Shown here: positions 27,933-36,061 of the stretch, piece after piece | Layout of the letters: each line of letters begins with the position of its first letter | How positions within the stretch are numbered: position 1 is the first letter of the stretch | Assembly: GCA_021323175.1 (NCBI GenBank) | Contig: JAJTCK010000003.1 | Span: forward strand, 1-59,203 | Direction: 5' to 3' | From: Solirubrobacterales bacterium | Lineage (GTDB): Bacteria; Actinomycetota; Thermoleophilia; Solirubrobacterales; 70-9 | DNA: 59,203 nucleotides | Notes under the pieces: model-generated | What the model was told of the DNA's origin: nothing | Databases searched by the model: none | The model's input: only the letters and a program-made list of their open reading frames with translations | Program-made: the position numbers and the translations under genes

Positions 27933-28388
27933 ATGCCCCGACTTCGCCATGCCGCAATCGCACTCCTCGCCGTCGCGGCCCTCGGCCTCGTCGCGTGCGA
28001 CGAAGACACGGCCGAGAACAACGAGTACGTGGACGAGGTGAACGCGGTCAGCTCCGATCTGCTTGCGAGCGTCAGCTCCCTGCCGGCGAGCGGGGGCAAG
28101 CCGGGCCAGGTCTCGAGGGCCCTGGATCAGGTCGCGTCCCAGGTGGGGACGGCGGCGACCGACCTCACCGAGATAGACCCGCCGGAGGACGTCGCGACCC
28201 TGCACGACCACATCGTCACCGACCTGCAGACGCTCGAGGACGAGGCAACGAAAGCGGCCGGCGAGGTGAAGTCGGGCGGGGCGGCGGCGGCGCTCGGCGT
28301 GGTCGGCCGGTTCGTCGCCGAGGCGAACCGGATCGGCGCCGAGATCGACTCCTCGATCACCGAGATCAACAGCGTGCTGCAGGACTGA
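27933..28388 (+). CDS. predicted lipoprotein, helical
   Basis: This 151-residue exported protein has a signal peptide LRHAAIALLAVAALGLVAC with the lipobox LVAC at about residue 22. The mature part is alanine- and aspartate-rich and predicted helical (VDEVNAVSSDLLASVSSL, LHDHIVTDLQTLEDEATK, FVAEANRIGAEIDSS). No catalytic motif is visible and I do not recognise a family. ATG at 27933 is chosen because it starts the signal peptide. The tandem repeat occupies most of its upstream region. Confidence 0.75.
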   Translation: MPRLRHAAIALLAVAALGLVACDEDTAENNEYVDEVNAVSSDLLASVSSLPASGGKPGQVSRALDQVASQVGTAATDLTEIDPPEDVATLHDHIVTDLQTLEDEATKAAGEVKSGGAAAALGVVGRFVAEANRIGAEIDSSITEINSVLQD

Positions 28389-28424
28389 GCGACCGCCCCG
28401 GGCAGGGCGACAGCCCCTCGCGGC

Positions 28425-28850
28425 TCACCCGGGCGGCACCTTCTCCTCCTCGGCCACCAGCCGGCCGTCGGCGGCCCGCAGGGAAGTACCCGCCTTGCGT
28501 CTGCGCCGCTCCAGCAGCCTCGTGGCGAGCGAGCTCAGCGGCCTGAAAGGCAGGACGATGCCTGCGACGCTTCCCGCGTACTCGATGTGGCCCAGCTTGT
28601 CCAGAAGCTCCGAGGCCTCCCGCCGCTCGCGCGCGGTCAGGTTCCTGCCCGGCCGCCCTTCGGACTTCCTCGCCAGTTCGAACAGGCGTCTGCGGTCGTC
28701 CGGCTCCAGGCGCTTCCAGTGCCGGCGCGTCGCAAGGGCGACGTCGGCAAGCATCACGACCCAGAGCCGCTTGGCGAGCCAGCGACTGCGCACGGCGAGC
28801 CTCCGCCCGAAGCGCCCGGACAGCCGCGCCATCCCGGTGAGCAGTCCCAT
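28425..28850 (-). CDS. conserved-looking hypothetical protein, basic
   Basis: This 141-residue protein is rich in Arg and Lys. Features are LAKRLWVVMLADVALATRRH, then a block with WKRLEPDDRRRLFELARKS and LTARERREASELLDKLG, which look like helical segments, and a hydrophobic stretch AGSVAGIVLPFRPLSS. ATG at 28850 is preferred because the longer frame (to 28973) would overlap the tRNA-Gly gene antisense. It converges with the preceding lipoprotein gene. Function unknown. Confidence 0.65.
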   Translation of the reverse strand: MGLLTGMARLSGRFGRRLAVRSRWLAKRLWVVMLADVALATRRHWKRLEPDDRRRLFELARKSEGRPGRNLTARERREASELLDKLGHIEYAGSVAGIVLPFRPLSSLATRLLERRRRKAGTSLRAADGRLVAEEEKVPPG

Positions 28851-28885
28851 TGCCCGGAAGACTATGACCGTAGAATGGCCGGGCT

Positions 28886-28958
28886 GCGGCAGTAGCTCAG
28901 GTGGTAGAGCATCAGCTTCCCAAGCTGAGGGTCGCCGGTTCGAGCCCGGTCTGCCGCT
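28886..28958 (+). tRNA. tRNA-Gly (CCC anticodon)
   Basis: Acceptor arms GCGGCAG/CTGCCGC with discriminator T at 28958. The anticodon stem TCAGC/GCTGA encloses TTCCCAA, giving anticodon CCC (Gly). GGTTCGAGCCC forms the T arm. CCA is not encoded. Confidence 0.93.
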
Positions 28959-28994
28959 TCGGCGCGCGCCCACGCCTGTCTAGGCTCTTCCCAT

Positions 28995-29567
28995 ATGGGC
29001 GCCAGGACCTTCGTCGTCTTCATGCTCGTGCTTGCCGTCCTTGGGCTGCTCGGTTACGGGCTGCTCAGCAAGGGCTCCGACGCGCTCGCCGTAGGCGAAC
29101 CCGCCCCCGACAAGGAACTGGCGGTCCTGGAGGTGGGCACGCAGGCCCCGGACGCCCGGCTGGACTCGGCGGCGGGCGGCACGGGCAGCCTCGCCGACCT
29201 CCGCGGGGACTGGGTGCTCCTCAATTTCTGGGCCTCGTGGTGCGGCCCCTGCCGCGACGAGGCGCCGGCGCTGCAGGAGCTCCATCGGCGCCTTGGTGCG
29301 CGGGGGTTCACGGTCCTGGGGATCAACCTGGACGACAACACCGAGGACGCCGGCGCGTTCGTGCGGCAGTACGGGCTCACCTATCCCCAGCTTCGCGACG
29401 GGGACGGCCGGGAGCGTCGCGACGCCTATGGGATGACCGGGTTCCCGGAGTCCTTCTTGATCGATCCCGAGGGCCGCATCGCCCTGATACGGCGAGGTCC
29501 GGTGGACGAGGAGTTCCTGGCCGAGAACGTGGTCCCCGTGGTCACCGGCGAGGTCGCGCCGCAGTGA
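28995..29567 (+). CDS. thiol-disulfide oxidoreductase, TlpA/CcmG type
   Basis: This 190-residue protein has an N-terminal membrane anchor (TFVVFMLVLAVLGLLGYGLL) and an exported thioredoxin domain. The active site is FWASWCGPCRDEAP (about residue 83), followed by GINLDDNTEDAGAF and the cis-Pro region TGFPESFLIDPEGRI. It probably keeps apocytochrome c thiols reduced for heme attachment together with CcmH. Its TGA overlaps the ccmH GTG by 4 nt (GTGA). Confidence 0.9.
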   Translation: MGARTFVVFMLVLAVLGLLGYGLLSKGSDALAVGEPAPDKELAVLEVGTQAPDARLDSAAGGTGSLADLRGDWVLLNFWASWCGPCRDEAPALQELHRRLGARGFTVLGINLDDNTEDAGAFVRQYGLTYPQLRDGDGRERRDAYGMTGFPESFLIDPEGRIALIRRGPVDEEFLAENVVPVVTGEVAPQ

Positions 29568-30046
29568 GCCTGATCGCGCGCGCGCCTGGGCGGGCCCGGC
29601 GGGGGCCGGCGGCGGCCTTTGCGGCGGTCTTGCTGCTGGCCGTGGTCCCGCCCAGCGGCGCGCTTGCCCAGCAGGCCTCGCTGCCGGACATAGAGGACGA
29701 GGTCATGTGCCCGATCTGCGGGACGACGCTCGAGCTCTCGGAGTCTCCCCAGGCCGAGCGCGAGCGGCAGTTCATCCGCGACCAGATCGATGAAGGGCGC
29801 TCGAAGGAAGAGATCAAGGACGCGCTCGTCGCTCAGTACGGCGACGACGTCCTGGCCGTTCCCGACTCCAAGGGCTTCGACCTGACCGCCTGGGTCATCC
29901 CGGCTTTGGGGATTGGCCTGGCGGCCGCCGCTATCGGGCTCGCGCTCGCCCGCATGAGCCGGCGCAGGCCCTCCCCCGCCGGCCCTGACATCGACCCGGG
30001 GCAGTCAGAGCGACTGGACCGGGACATGAAGTCCTACGACCTGTAG
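29564..30046 (+). CDS. ccmH: cytochrome c maturation protein CcmH (CcmH/CycL family)
   Basis: This 160-residue protein has a signal peptide, the CcmH motif IEDEVMCPICGTTLELSES (about residues 42-60) with its CPxC redox pair, and the conserved FIRDQIDEGRSKEEI and ALVAQYGDDVL. A C-terminal membrane helix (WVIPALGIGLAAAAIGLAL) and a charged cytoplasmic tail follow. The exported domain reduces apocytochrome c. GTG at 29564 is translationally coupled to the TlpA-like gene. The gene converges with argS with an 11-nt gap. Confidence 0.9.
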   Translation: MSLIARAPGRARRGPAAAFAAVLLLAVVPPSGALAQQASLPDIEDEVMCPICGTTLELSESPQAERERQFIRDQIDEGRSKEEIKDALVAQYGDDVLAVPDSKGFDLTAWVIPALGIGLAAAAIGLALARMSRRRPSPAGPDIDPGQSERLDRDMKSYDL

Positions 30047-30057
30047 CTCCGGCTTCC

Positions 30058-31701
30058 CTACATTCGCTCGGGAGCGCTGATTCCAAGCAGGCCCAGGGTC
30101 CGGGCGATCGTGCGCTTCGTCAGCAGGCAGATCGCGAGGCGAGACTCCTCGACCCCCTCACCCTCGGCGCCGACCACCTGGCAATCGCGATAGAAGGCGT
30201 GGAAGTCGGCCGCGGTCGCGGTCGCGTAGGCGCACAACCGGTGTGGGGCCCGGCGGGCGGCCGCCTCGGAGACCTCGTCGGGCAGCTCGCAAAGCCGCTT
30301 GATCAGGGCGCGCTCGGCGGGCTCGGCGGGCGGGGAGACCGCGGTCACGTCGGCGGCCGCGGCGCGCGTCTCGGCGTCGCCGCCCGCCTTGCGCAGGATG
30401 CTCGCGATCCGGGCGTGGGCGTACTGGACGTAGTAGACGGGGTTCTCGTTCGAAGTCCGGCGCGCCAGCTCCAGGTCCAGGTCCACGGTCGTGTCGTGGC
30501 TGCGCTGGAGCATGAAGAACCGGGTCGCGTCCACGCCGATGTCGTCGATCAGCTCGTCGAGCGTCACGAACTCGCCCTTGCGCTTCGACATCTGGGCGCG
30601 CTCCCCGCCGTCCACCACGTGGACCAGCTGGATGATCGCGAACTCCAGGCGCTCGGGCTCAAGCCCGAGCGCGGCCAGCCCCGCCCTCAGGCGGTCCATG
30701 TACCCGTGGTGGTCGGCGCCGAGGACGTCGAGGATGCGGCCCCCCGAGCGCTCAAGCTTTTGGCGGTGATAGGCGATGTCGGCCAGGTAATAGGTGCCCT
30801 CTCCCCCGAACCTGATCAGCACCCGGTCCTTGTCGTCCCCGAGATCAGAAGTGCGCAGCCAGACCGCACCCTCGCTCTCGTAGACATGCCCGTGACCCCT
30901 CAGGTCCGCGAGCACCTGCTCGACCGCCCCGGAGTCGTACAGCTCCCGCTCCGAGGACCAGGTGTCGAACTCGACTCCATAGCGCCGCAGGGTCTCCTCG
31001 ATGTGCGCGCGCATCATCTCCGCGCCCTGCCTGGCGAGCCAATCGAGGTCGTCGGGGCCAACGCCGTCCGCCTGCAGCCGCTCCGAAAGCTCGGCCACGT
31101 ACTCGCCCTCATACCCATCCTCGGGGGTCTCGCCCCCGGTCATGCGCGCAGCCAGCGACTCGGCGAAGCGCTCGATCTGGCCGCCGCGGTCGTTCACGTA
31201 GTACTCCCGCGCGGCCGGGTGACCTGCGAACTCGAGCGCACGCGCCACCGAGTCGCCGTACGCGGCGTGGCGGCCGCCGGCGGCCGTGAGCGGTCCCGTC
31301 GGGTTGGCCGACACGAACTCGACCAGGACCCTTTCGGGCTCCTCGGGCGCCGGCGGCCTGCCCAGGTCTTCACCCGCGGTGAGCATCGCCGCGGCGGCCC
31401 GCCGATACCAGGCGTCGGCCAGGAACAGGTTCAAAAACCCGGGCCCGGCGACCTCGACCTTCTCGACGTCCTCCCCCAGCCTTCCGCCTAGCTCCTCGGC
31501 GAGCCTCGCCGCGATCTCGCGCGGCGGCTCGCCCAGCACGGGCGCCAGCAGCATCGCCGCGTTGGTCGAAAAGTCCCCGAAGTCCGCCCTGGGCGGGCGC
31601 TCGAGCGTTGGCGAGGACGCTGGAGGGTCGTGCGCATCGCCGCGCAGGGCCGCAGCGGACCCCTCGACGGCCGACCGGAGGTTCGTAACGGGATCGCTCA
31701 C
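30058..31701 (-). CDS. argS: arginyl-tRNA synthetase with an altered HIGH motif
   Basis: This 547-residue class I synthetase charges tRNA-Arg. It has an N-terminal Add1-like domain, the block VEFVSANPTGPL (about residues 127-138), YYVNDRGGQIERFAESL, the QMSKRKGEFVTLDELIDDIG block (KMSKS equivalent) and the C-terminal tRNA-binding domain with YVQYAHARIASILR. The position of HVGH after SANPTGPL reads TAAG (139-142), so both histidines of the HIGH signature are gone, while flanking residues are conserved. Otherwise it looks intact. GTG at 31701. Whether this lineage naturally lacks the motif cannot be decided here. Confidence 0.93.
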   Translation of the reverse strand: MSDPVTNLRSAVEGSAAALRGDAHDPPASSPTLERPPRADFGDFSTNAAMLLAPVLGEPPREIAARLAEELGGRLGEDVEKVEVAGPGFLNLFLADAWYRRAAAAMLTAGEDLGRPPAPEEPERVLVEFVSANPTGPLTAAGGRHAAYGDSVARALEFAGHPAAREYYVNDRGGQIERFAESLAARMTGGETPEDGYEGEYVAELSERLQADGVGPDDLDWLARQGAEMMRAHIEETLRRYGVEFDTWSSERELYDSGAVEQVLADLRGHGHVYESEGAVWLRTSDLGDDKDRVLIRFGGEGTYYLADIAYHRQKLERSGGRILDVLGADHHGYMDRLRAGLAALGLEPERLEFAIIQLVHVVDGGERAQMSKRKGEFVTLDELIDDIGVDATRFFMLQRSHDTTVDLDLELARRTSNENPVYYVQYAHARIASILRKAGGDAETRAAAADVTAVSPPAEPAERALIKRLCELPDEVSEAAARRAPHRLCAYATATAADFHAFYRDCQVVGAEGEGVEESRLAICLLTKRTIARTLGLLGISAPERM

Positions 31702-31753
31702 GCCACAACCCTAGGGCGAGGGGTCGGACGGGTGCAGCGCCGGGGATCGCCTC

Positions 31754-32170
31754 TCAGTGGTGATACGGCTCGCCCGCCAGGATCTTCGTCGCCCGGAACA
31801 GCTGCTCCAGCAGCACGACCCTGGCGAGCTGGTGGGCGAGGGTCTGCGGCCCCAGCGAGACCCTCTCGGCGCACACATCCATCACGTCCGGCGGCAGGCC
31901 GCGAGGGCCCCCGATTAGGAAGCAGACGTCTCGAGAGTCGAGGCGGCGCTCCTCGAGCCAGTGCGCCCAGGCGGGGGAGCTCATCGCATTGCCGTCGCGG
32001 TCCAGGGCGACGACGTGCGAGCGGTCCGGGATCCGGCCTTCGATGTTGGCCTCGTCTCGGACCTCGACCACCTCCACGGGCTGGTGGCGGCCCAGCAGCT
32101 TGCGGTAGTGAGCGTCCGCCGCCAGGAACGGCTCCTTCGCCTTGCCGACCGTGATCACGCGGACCTTCAC
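31754..32170 (-). CDS. rlmH: 23S rRNA pseudouridine(1915) N3-methyltransferase RlmH
   Basis: This 138-residue SPOUT methyltransferase modifies pseudouridine 1915 in helix 69 of 23S rRNA. It starts VKVRVITVGKAKEPFLA. The knotted SAM-site motif FLIGGPRGLPPDV is seen at about residue 91, with LGPQTLAHQLARVVLLEQLF and the C-terminal AGEPYHH typical of RlmH. GTG at 32170 overlaps the M48 protease stop by 4 nt (GTGA). The much longer frame (to 33961) crosses other genes and is not coding. The family is normally about 155 residues, so this is slightly short. Confidence 0.93.
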   Translation of the reverse strand: MKVRVITVGKAKEPFLAADAHYRKLLGRHQPVEVVEVRDEANIEGRIPDRSHVVALDRDGNAMSSPAWAHWLEERRLDSRDVCFLIGGPRGLPPDVMDVCAERVSLGPQTLAHQLARVVLLEQLFRATKILAGEPYHH

Positions 32171-33483
32171 TGCGCCGCCGCGTCCGGGTCGGGCTCCCCA
32201 GGCGAAGTCGCGTCCGGGTTCTGATCGTGCCACGCCTGCGCGGCGCCGATTCGCTCCAGCGTCGTGGGGTGGCTGCCGAGCAGGAAGCTCACCGCGTCCG
32301 GCGGGTCGGGGTCGGAGAGGTTCCTTCTTGCCAGACGCTCCTGGAGTCCGATCATCGCGTCCGGGTCCCGCGTGAGCTCGAGCGCGTACGTATCGGCCTT
32401 CGCCTCGACCGCGCGCGAGAGCTGGTTGCCCACCACTCCGATCCCGAAGGACGTGACCGCGAGCGCCACGGCTAGCGCAGGGAGCGAGGCCGGCTCCCCC
32501 GGATCGGCACCACTGCGGCGCGCAAGGGCGCGCGTCAGGCCGGCCGCGAACAGCAGGCCCAGCGGCGCCGAGATCGCGACGAACAGCAGTCCGCGCGGGA
32601 TGTCGTCCTGATCCACGTGCGCGAGCTCGTGCGCGACGACCGATCGCCGCTCGCCCCGGTCGAGATCGTCGATCAGCGTGTCGTACAGGACCACACGCTT
32701 GGTCGGGCCGATGCCGCCGACGTAGGCGTTGATAGCGGTGCTGCGGCGGCTCGCGTCCACGCGGTAGACCTCGCCGATCTCCACCCCCGAGCGCTCGCCC
32801 AGCTCCAGCACGTCCTCGCGCGCCTCGCCGCCCTCGAGGGGGTCGAAGTCGTTGAACAGCGGCGCCAGCACGACCGGCGCCAGCCAGGTGAACGCGGCCG
32901 CGAGCACGACGACCGCAGCGCTGCCGGGGACCCACCAGCGGCGCGGGTAGCGCCGTATCAGTGCCAGCAGGCCGGTTCCGAGGACTCCCATCAGCGCCGC
33001 GTTGATCCCGTTCGCCTTCGCCCAGTCGCCCGCCCAGGCCCACAGGTCCTGGGTCGAGAGCCCGACGTCCACGGCGCGCTCGTGAGCGGCGACGTCGAAC
33101 GGAAGCCCGACCACCGCGAGCACTCCGGCCAGGCCTGCCGCGGCCGCCGCGCCGCCCAGCACCGGCCTGCGTCCCGCTCGGCGCAGCACCTCCTTCGCCT
33201 GCTCGGGCCGCCCAGCGACCAGGATCAGCAACACGGCGCCCTGGGCCACGACACCACCGACGAACAGCAGCCGCTGTCCGGAGCGGTAGTCCTCGGCTCT
33301 CGCGATCTCGTCGGCCCGGAAGAAGTCCGTCGCGTCCACGGCCAGCGGGTCGATCACGCCGCTCGGGCGCAGCAGCCAGACGGCCGCCTCGGCGACGACC
33401 ACAGCGGCTACGGCCGCGGCGCCGAGGCGCACCCACCCGGGCGTCCCGCCGCCGCCGCGGCTCAGGACCCTCGGCGTGGGCAT
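32167..33483 (-). CDS. M48 family membrane metalloprotease (Ste24-like)
   Basis: This 438-residue membrane protease has several hydrophobic segments in its first 240 residues. The zinc motif is VVAHELAHVDQDD (about residues 281-293), and the third ligand is probably Glu in RAVEAKADTYAL. The INAYVGGIGPTKRVVLYDTL block is typical of the family. Ste24-type members cleave prenyl substrates in eukaryotes, but bacterial roles in protein quality control are more usual. The start is ATG 33483. Coupled to rlmH downstream. Confidence 0.9.
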   Translation of the reverse strand: MPTPRVLSRGGGGTPGWVRLGAAAVAAVVVAEAAVWLLRPSGVIDPLAVDATDFFRADEIARAEDYRSGQRLLFVGGVVAQGAVLLILVAGRPEQAKEVLRRAGRRPVLGGAAAAAGLAGVLAVVGLPFDVAAHERAVDVGLSTQDLWAWAGDWAKANGINAALMGVLGTGLLALIRRYPRRWWVPGSAAVVVLAAAFTWLAPVVLAPLFNDFDPLEGGEAREDVLELGERSGVEIGEVYRVDASRRSTAINAYVGGIGPTKRVVLYDTLIDDLDRGERRSVVAHELAHVDQDDIPRGLLFVAISAPLGLLFAAGLTRALARRSGADPGEPASLPALAVALAVTSFGIGVVGNQLSRAVEAKADTYALELTRDPDAMIGLQERLARRNLSDPDPPDAVSFLLGSHPTTLERIGAAQAWHDQNPDATSPGEPDPDAAAQ

Positions 33484-33554
33484 CGGGCCCTACGATAGAC
33501 GCCTCCCGCGGGCGCCCCGGGCGCAGAGGCGGGCCCCGGGACCCCCTCCGTCCG

Positions 33555-34283
33555 ATGAGAGTCGCCGTGCTCACCGACATCCACAGCAACCTGCCCGGGC
33601 TCGAGGCGGTGCTCGAGTCGATCGACTCAGCCGCGCCCGAGCAGACCTGGTGCCTGGGGGATGTGGTCGGGTACGGCGCGCAGCCGGACGAGTGCACCGC
33701 GCTGGTCCGCGAGCACTGCGACCTGTGCCTTGTCGGCAACCATGACCTGGCTGTGACCGGTGAGATCGACACCGGTGTCTTCTCGGCATCGGCGGCGGCC
33801 GCAGTCGAGTGGACGCGCCGGACCTGCTCGGAGAAGACGATGAGCTTCCTGAAGTCGCTGAAGCCGGAGTCGAGCGACCACGAGGTCGGCCTGTACCACG
33901 CCTCCCCCCGCGACCCGGTCTGGGAGTACGTGTTGGCCATCGACCAGGCGCGCGAGTGCATGGAGGAGCAGTCGGCCAGGGTGAGCCTGATCGGCCACTC
34001 CCACGTGGCCCTGTTCTTCTCGGACTCGGGGCCCCAGGGGTCCGGCGGACAGGCGCCCGGCGGTCATCAGCTGGACCTGTCCGAGGGCCGCTGGCTGGTC
34101 AACCCCGGCTCGGCCGGCCAGCCTCGGGACGGCGACCCCCGCGTCGCCTGGCTCGAACTGGACACCGAGGCGTGGACCGCGACCTACCATCGGGTCGATT
34201 ACGACATCGGGAGGGCGGCCGACGCGATCAGGGAGGCTGGGCTCCCTGACCTGCTGGCGGACAGGCTCTCGGTGGGACAGTAG
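33555..34283 (+). CDS. calcineurin-like metallophosphoesterase, YfcE type
   Basis: This 242-residue phosphoesterase has the dimetal motifs VLTDIHSNLPGLEAVL (residues 5-20), LGDVVGYGAQPDE, LVGNHDLAVTG and LIGHSHVALFF, in the right order. NPGSAGQPRDGDPRVAW is the C-terminal block of this subfamily. ATG at 33555 starts at the usual place. It is divergent from the M48 gene across 71 bp. The substrate is unknown; related enzymes act on phosphodiesters. Confidence 0.9.
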   Translation: MRVAVLTDIHSNLPGLEAVLESIDSAAPEQTWCLGDVVGYGAQPDECTALVREHCDLCLVGNHDLAVTGEIDTGVFSASAAAAVEWTRRTCSEKTMSFLKSLKPESSDHEVGLYHASPRDPVWEYVLAIDQARECMEEQSARVSLIGHSHVALFFSDSGPQGSGGQAPGGHQLDLSEGRWLVNPGSAGQPRDGDPRVAWLELDTEAWTATYHRVDYDIGRAADAIREAGLPDLLADRLSVGQ

Positions 34284-34336
34284 GCATGCATTCGCTCGCG
34301 GAAGCCGCAAAACGACCCCTAGCTAGTATCGCCGCG

Positions 34337-34840
34337 ATGCCGGGACGGACCTCTTCAATCGCGATCGCGTCCGTGATCGCCGGTCTCGTTCTGGCCGGAT
34401 GCGGCGGGGACGATGAGCCCGAGCCGTCGATTCCGGCCGACAGCGCCTCGACGCTCGTCTCGACCCTGCAACGGGTACAGGACAACGTCGACGTCGGCAG
34501 CTGCCTGGTCGCCGAGCGCGAGGTGCAGCAGTTCCAGTCCGAGCTGGACGCGCTGCCCTCCGACGTGAACCAGGACGTGATCGAGGCCCTCCAGCGCGGC
34601 TCGCAAAACCTGATTGGGCTGCTCGAGGAGGACTGCGAGGACGAACCGGAGACCACCACCGAGGAGACCACGACCGAGACGACGACGAACGAGCCGACCA
34701 CCACCGAGGAGACCACGACCACGCAGCCGACCGAGCCGACCACGCCGACCCAGCCCACCACGACGACCGAGACGACCGAGACGACCGAGCCCCCGCCCGA
34801 CGTCGACGGCGGGATCAGCCCGCCCGGAGACGGCCTGTGA
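34337..34840 (+). CDS. lipoprotein with Thr/Glu/Pro-rich tail
   Basis: This 167-residue exported protein begins MPGRTSSIAIASVIAGLVLA and the lipobox LAGC follows. Residues 30-100 form a helical region (LVSTLQRVQDNVDVGSCLVA, FQSELDALPSDVNQDVIEAL) with two cysteines. The last 60 residues are almost only Thr, Glu and Pro, a likely unfolded or glycosylated linker. ATG at 34286 would add 17 residues in front of the signal peptide, so 34337 is preferred. Its stop overlaps the kinase GTG by 4 nt, suggesting a functional pair. Confidence 0.75.
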   Translation: MPGRTSSIAIASVIAGLVLAGCGGDDEPEPSIPADSASTLVSTLQRVQDNVDVGSCLVAEREVQQFQSELDALPSDVNQDVIEALQRGSQNLIGLLEEDCEDEPETTTEETTTETTTNEPTTTEETTTTQPTEPTTPTQPTTTTETTETTEPPPDVDGGISPPGDGL

Positions 34841-36030
34841 GCCCTCGCAGCCCCAAGGGCGAACTGATCTCCGACCGCTACCGGATCGAGGACCGCCTCG
34901 GCTCGGGCGGCATGTCGAGCGTGTTCAGGGCCACGGACACGATCCTCGAGCGGACCGTCGCCGTCAAGATCCTGGCCGAGCACCTGGCCGACGACGAGCG
35001 CTTCGTCGCCCGCTTTCGCCGTGAGGCGCTCGCGGTCGCGAAGCTCGTTCACCCCAACATCGTCCAGGTCTACGACACCGGCAACGACGGCGGCTCCTAC
35101 TACATCGTCATGGAGTACGTGAAGGGCAAGTCCGGCGCCCAGCTGCTTCAGGCCCATGGCGCGCTGGATCCCGAGACCGCCGTGGAGATCGGGATCCAGG
35201 CATGCGCCGGCCTCGACTACGCGCACCGCCACGGGATCATCCACCGCGACGTCAAACCGGGAAACCTGATGATCATCGGCGGGCCTTCGGGCGGCGGCGA
35301 CATGACGGTCAAGCTCGCGGACTTCGGCATCGCCCGCGCCCGCGAGCAGACCCGGATCACCCAGGTGGGCTCGGTCGTGGGGACCGCCGCGTACTTGGCC
35401 CCCGAGCAGGCGCGAGGGGAAGAGGCGACGCCGGCCTCCGACGTGTACTCCCTGGGCGTAGTGCTCTACCAGTTCCTGACGGGACGGTTGCCCTACGAAG
35501 GCGCCTCGCTCGCGGAGCTGGCCGTCCGCCAGCAGTCCGAGCAGGCCCTCCCCCCCTCCTCCTACAACGACGCCGTCCCGGAGAGCGTGGGCGACGCGGT
35601 GCTGGTCGCCCTTGACTCCGATCCGAACCACCGCTTCGCCGCCGCGGGCGAGCTGGCCGACGCCCTGCGCCGGGGCCTGGGCGGCGAATCGCCCACCCAG
35701 ACCGGTACGACCCGCGTCCTGGCCGAAGATACCCCTACCGCGGCCACCCGCCACATGCCCAGCACCCGCACCACCCGCCCCGTCCGCCGCTCACCGCGGC
35801 CCCCGGCGCGCGAGCCCGCACCTCCCCCTCAACGACGCTCCGGCAACGCCGCGCGGAACGCCCTCGCCCTGATCGCCCTGCTGTTGCTCGCCGCCGTGGT
35901 CGCCGGCGCCGTCGTCCTCACCACCTCGAGCCCCTCGGACCGCGTGAACCTGGAGGAGGTCGTGAAGGACGACATCAACGACCAGATCGACGAGCTCCGC
36001 AACGTGATCGAGGACAACGCAACGGAGTAG
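34837..36030 (+). CDS. membrane Ser/Thr protein kinase without PASTA repeats
   Basis: This 397-residue Hanks-type kinase has the Gly loop RIEDRLGSGGMSSVFRA, the ATP lysine in TVAVKILAEHL, the catalytic loop HRDVKPGNLMI (about residues 141-151), DFGIARA and the activation-loop VVGTAAYLAPEQARG. A Pro/Arg/Thr-rich juxtamembrane stretch precedes a membrane helix (ALALIALLLLAAVVAGAVV). Only about 35 charged residues lie outside, with no PASTA domains. GTG at 34837 lies in a GTGA overlap with the lipoprotein gene upstream. The extracellular sensor might be that lipoprotein (inference). Confidence 0.92.
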   Translation: MSPRSPKGELISDRYRIEDRLGSGGMSSVFRATDTILERTVAVKILAEHLADDERFVARFRREALAVAKLVHPNIVQVYDTGNDGGSYYIVMEYVKGKSGAQLLQAHGALDPETAVEIGIQACAGLDYAHRHGIIHRDVKPGNLMIIGGPSGGGDMTVKLADFGIARAREQTRITQVGSVVGTAAYLAPEQARGEEATPASDVYSLGVVLYQFLTGRLPYEGASLAELAVRQQSEQALPPSSYNDAVPESVGDAVLVALDSDPNHRFAAAGELADALRRGLGGESPTQTGTTRVLAEDTPTAATRHMPSTRTTRPVRRSPRPPAREPAPPPQRRSGNAARNALALIALLLLAAVVAGAVVLTTSSPSDRVNLEEVVKDDINDQIDELRNVIEDNATE

Positions 36031-36061
36031 CGCGTGATCAGTCCGGCGGCGCCTTGTGCGG

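Noticed and set aside
32171-33961. Long extension of the rlmH frame
   Set aside because: It overlaps the M48 protease in another frame and the next gene antisense, and shows the random Arg/Gly composition of GC-rich shadows.
34228-35754. 508-residue frame antisense to the lipoprotein and kinase
   Set aside because: The Val/Ser repeats are the reverse of the Thr/Glu-rich lipoprotein tail. The kinase on the plus strand has all its motifs.
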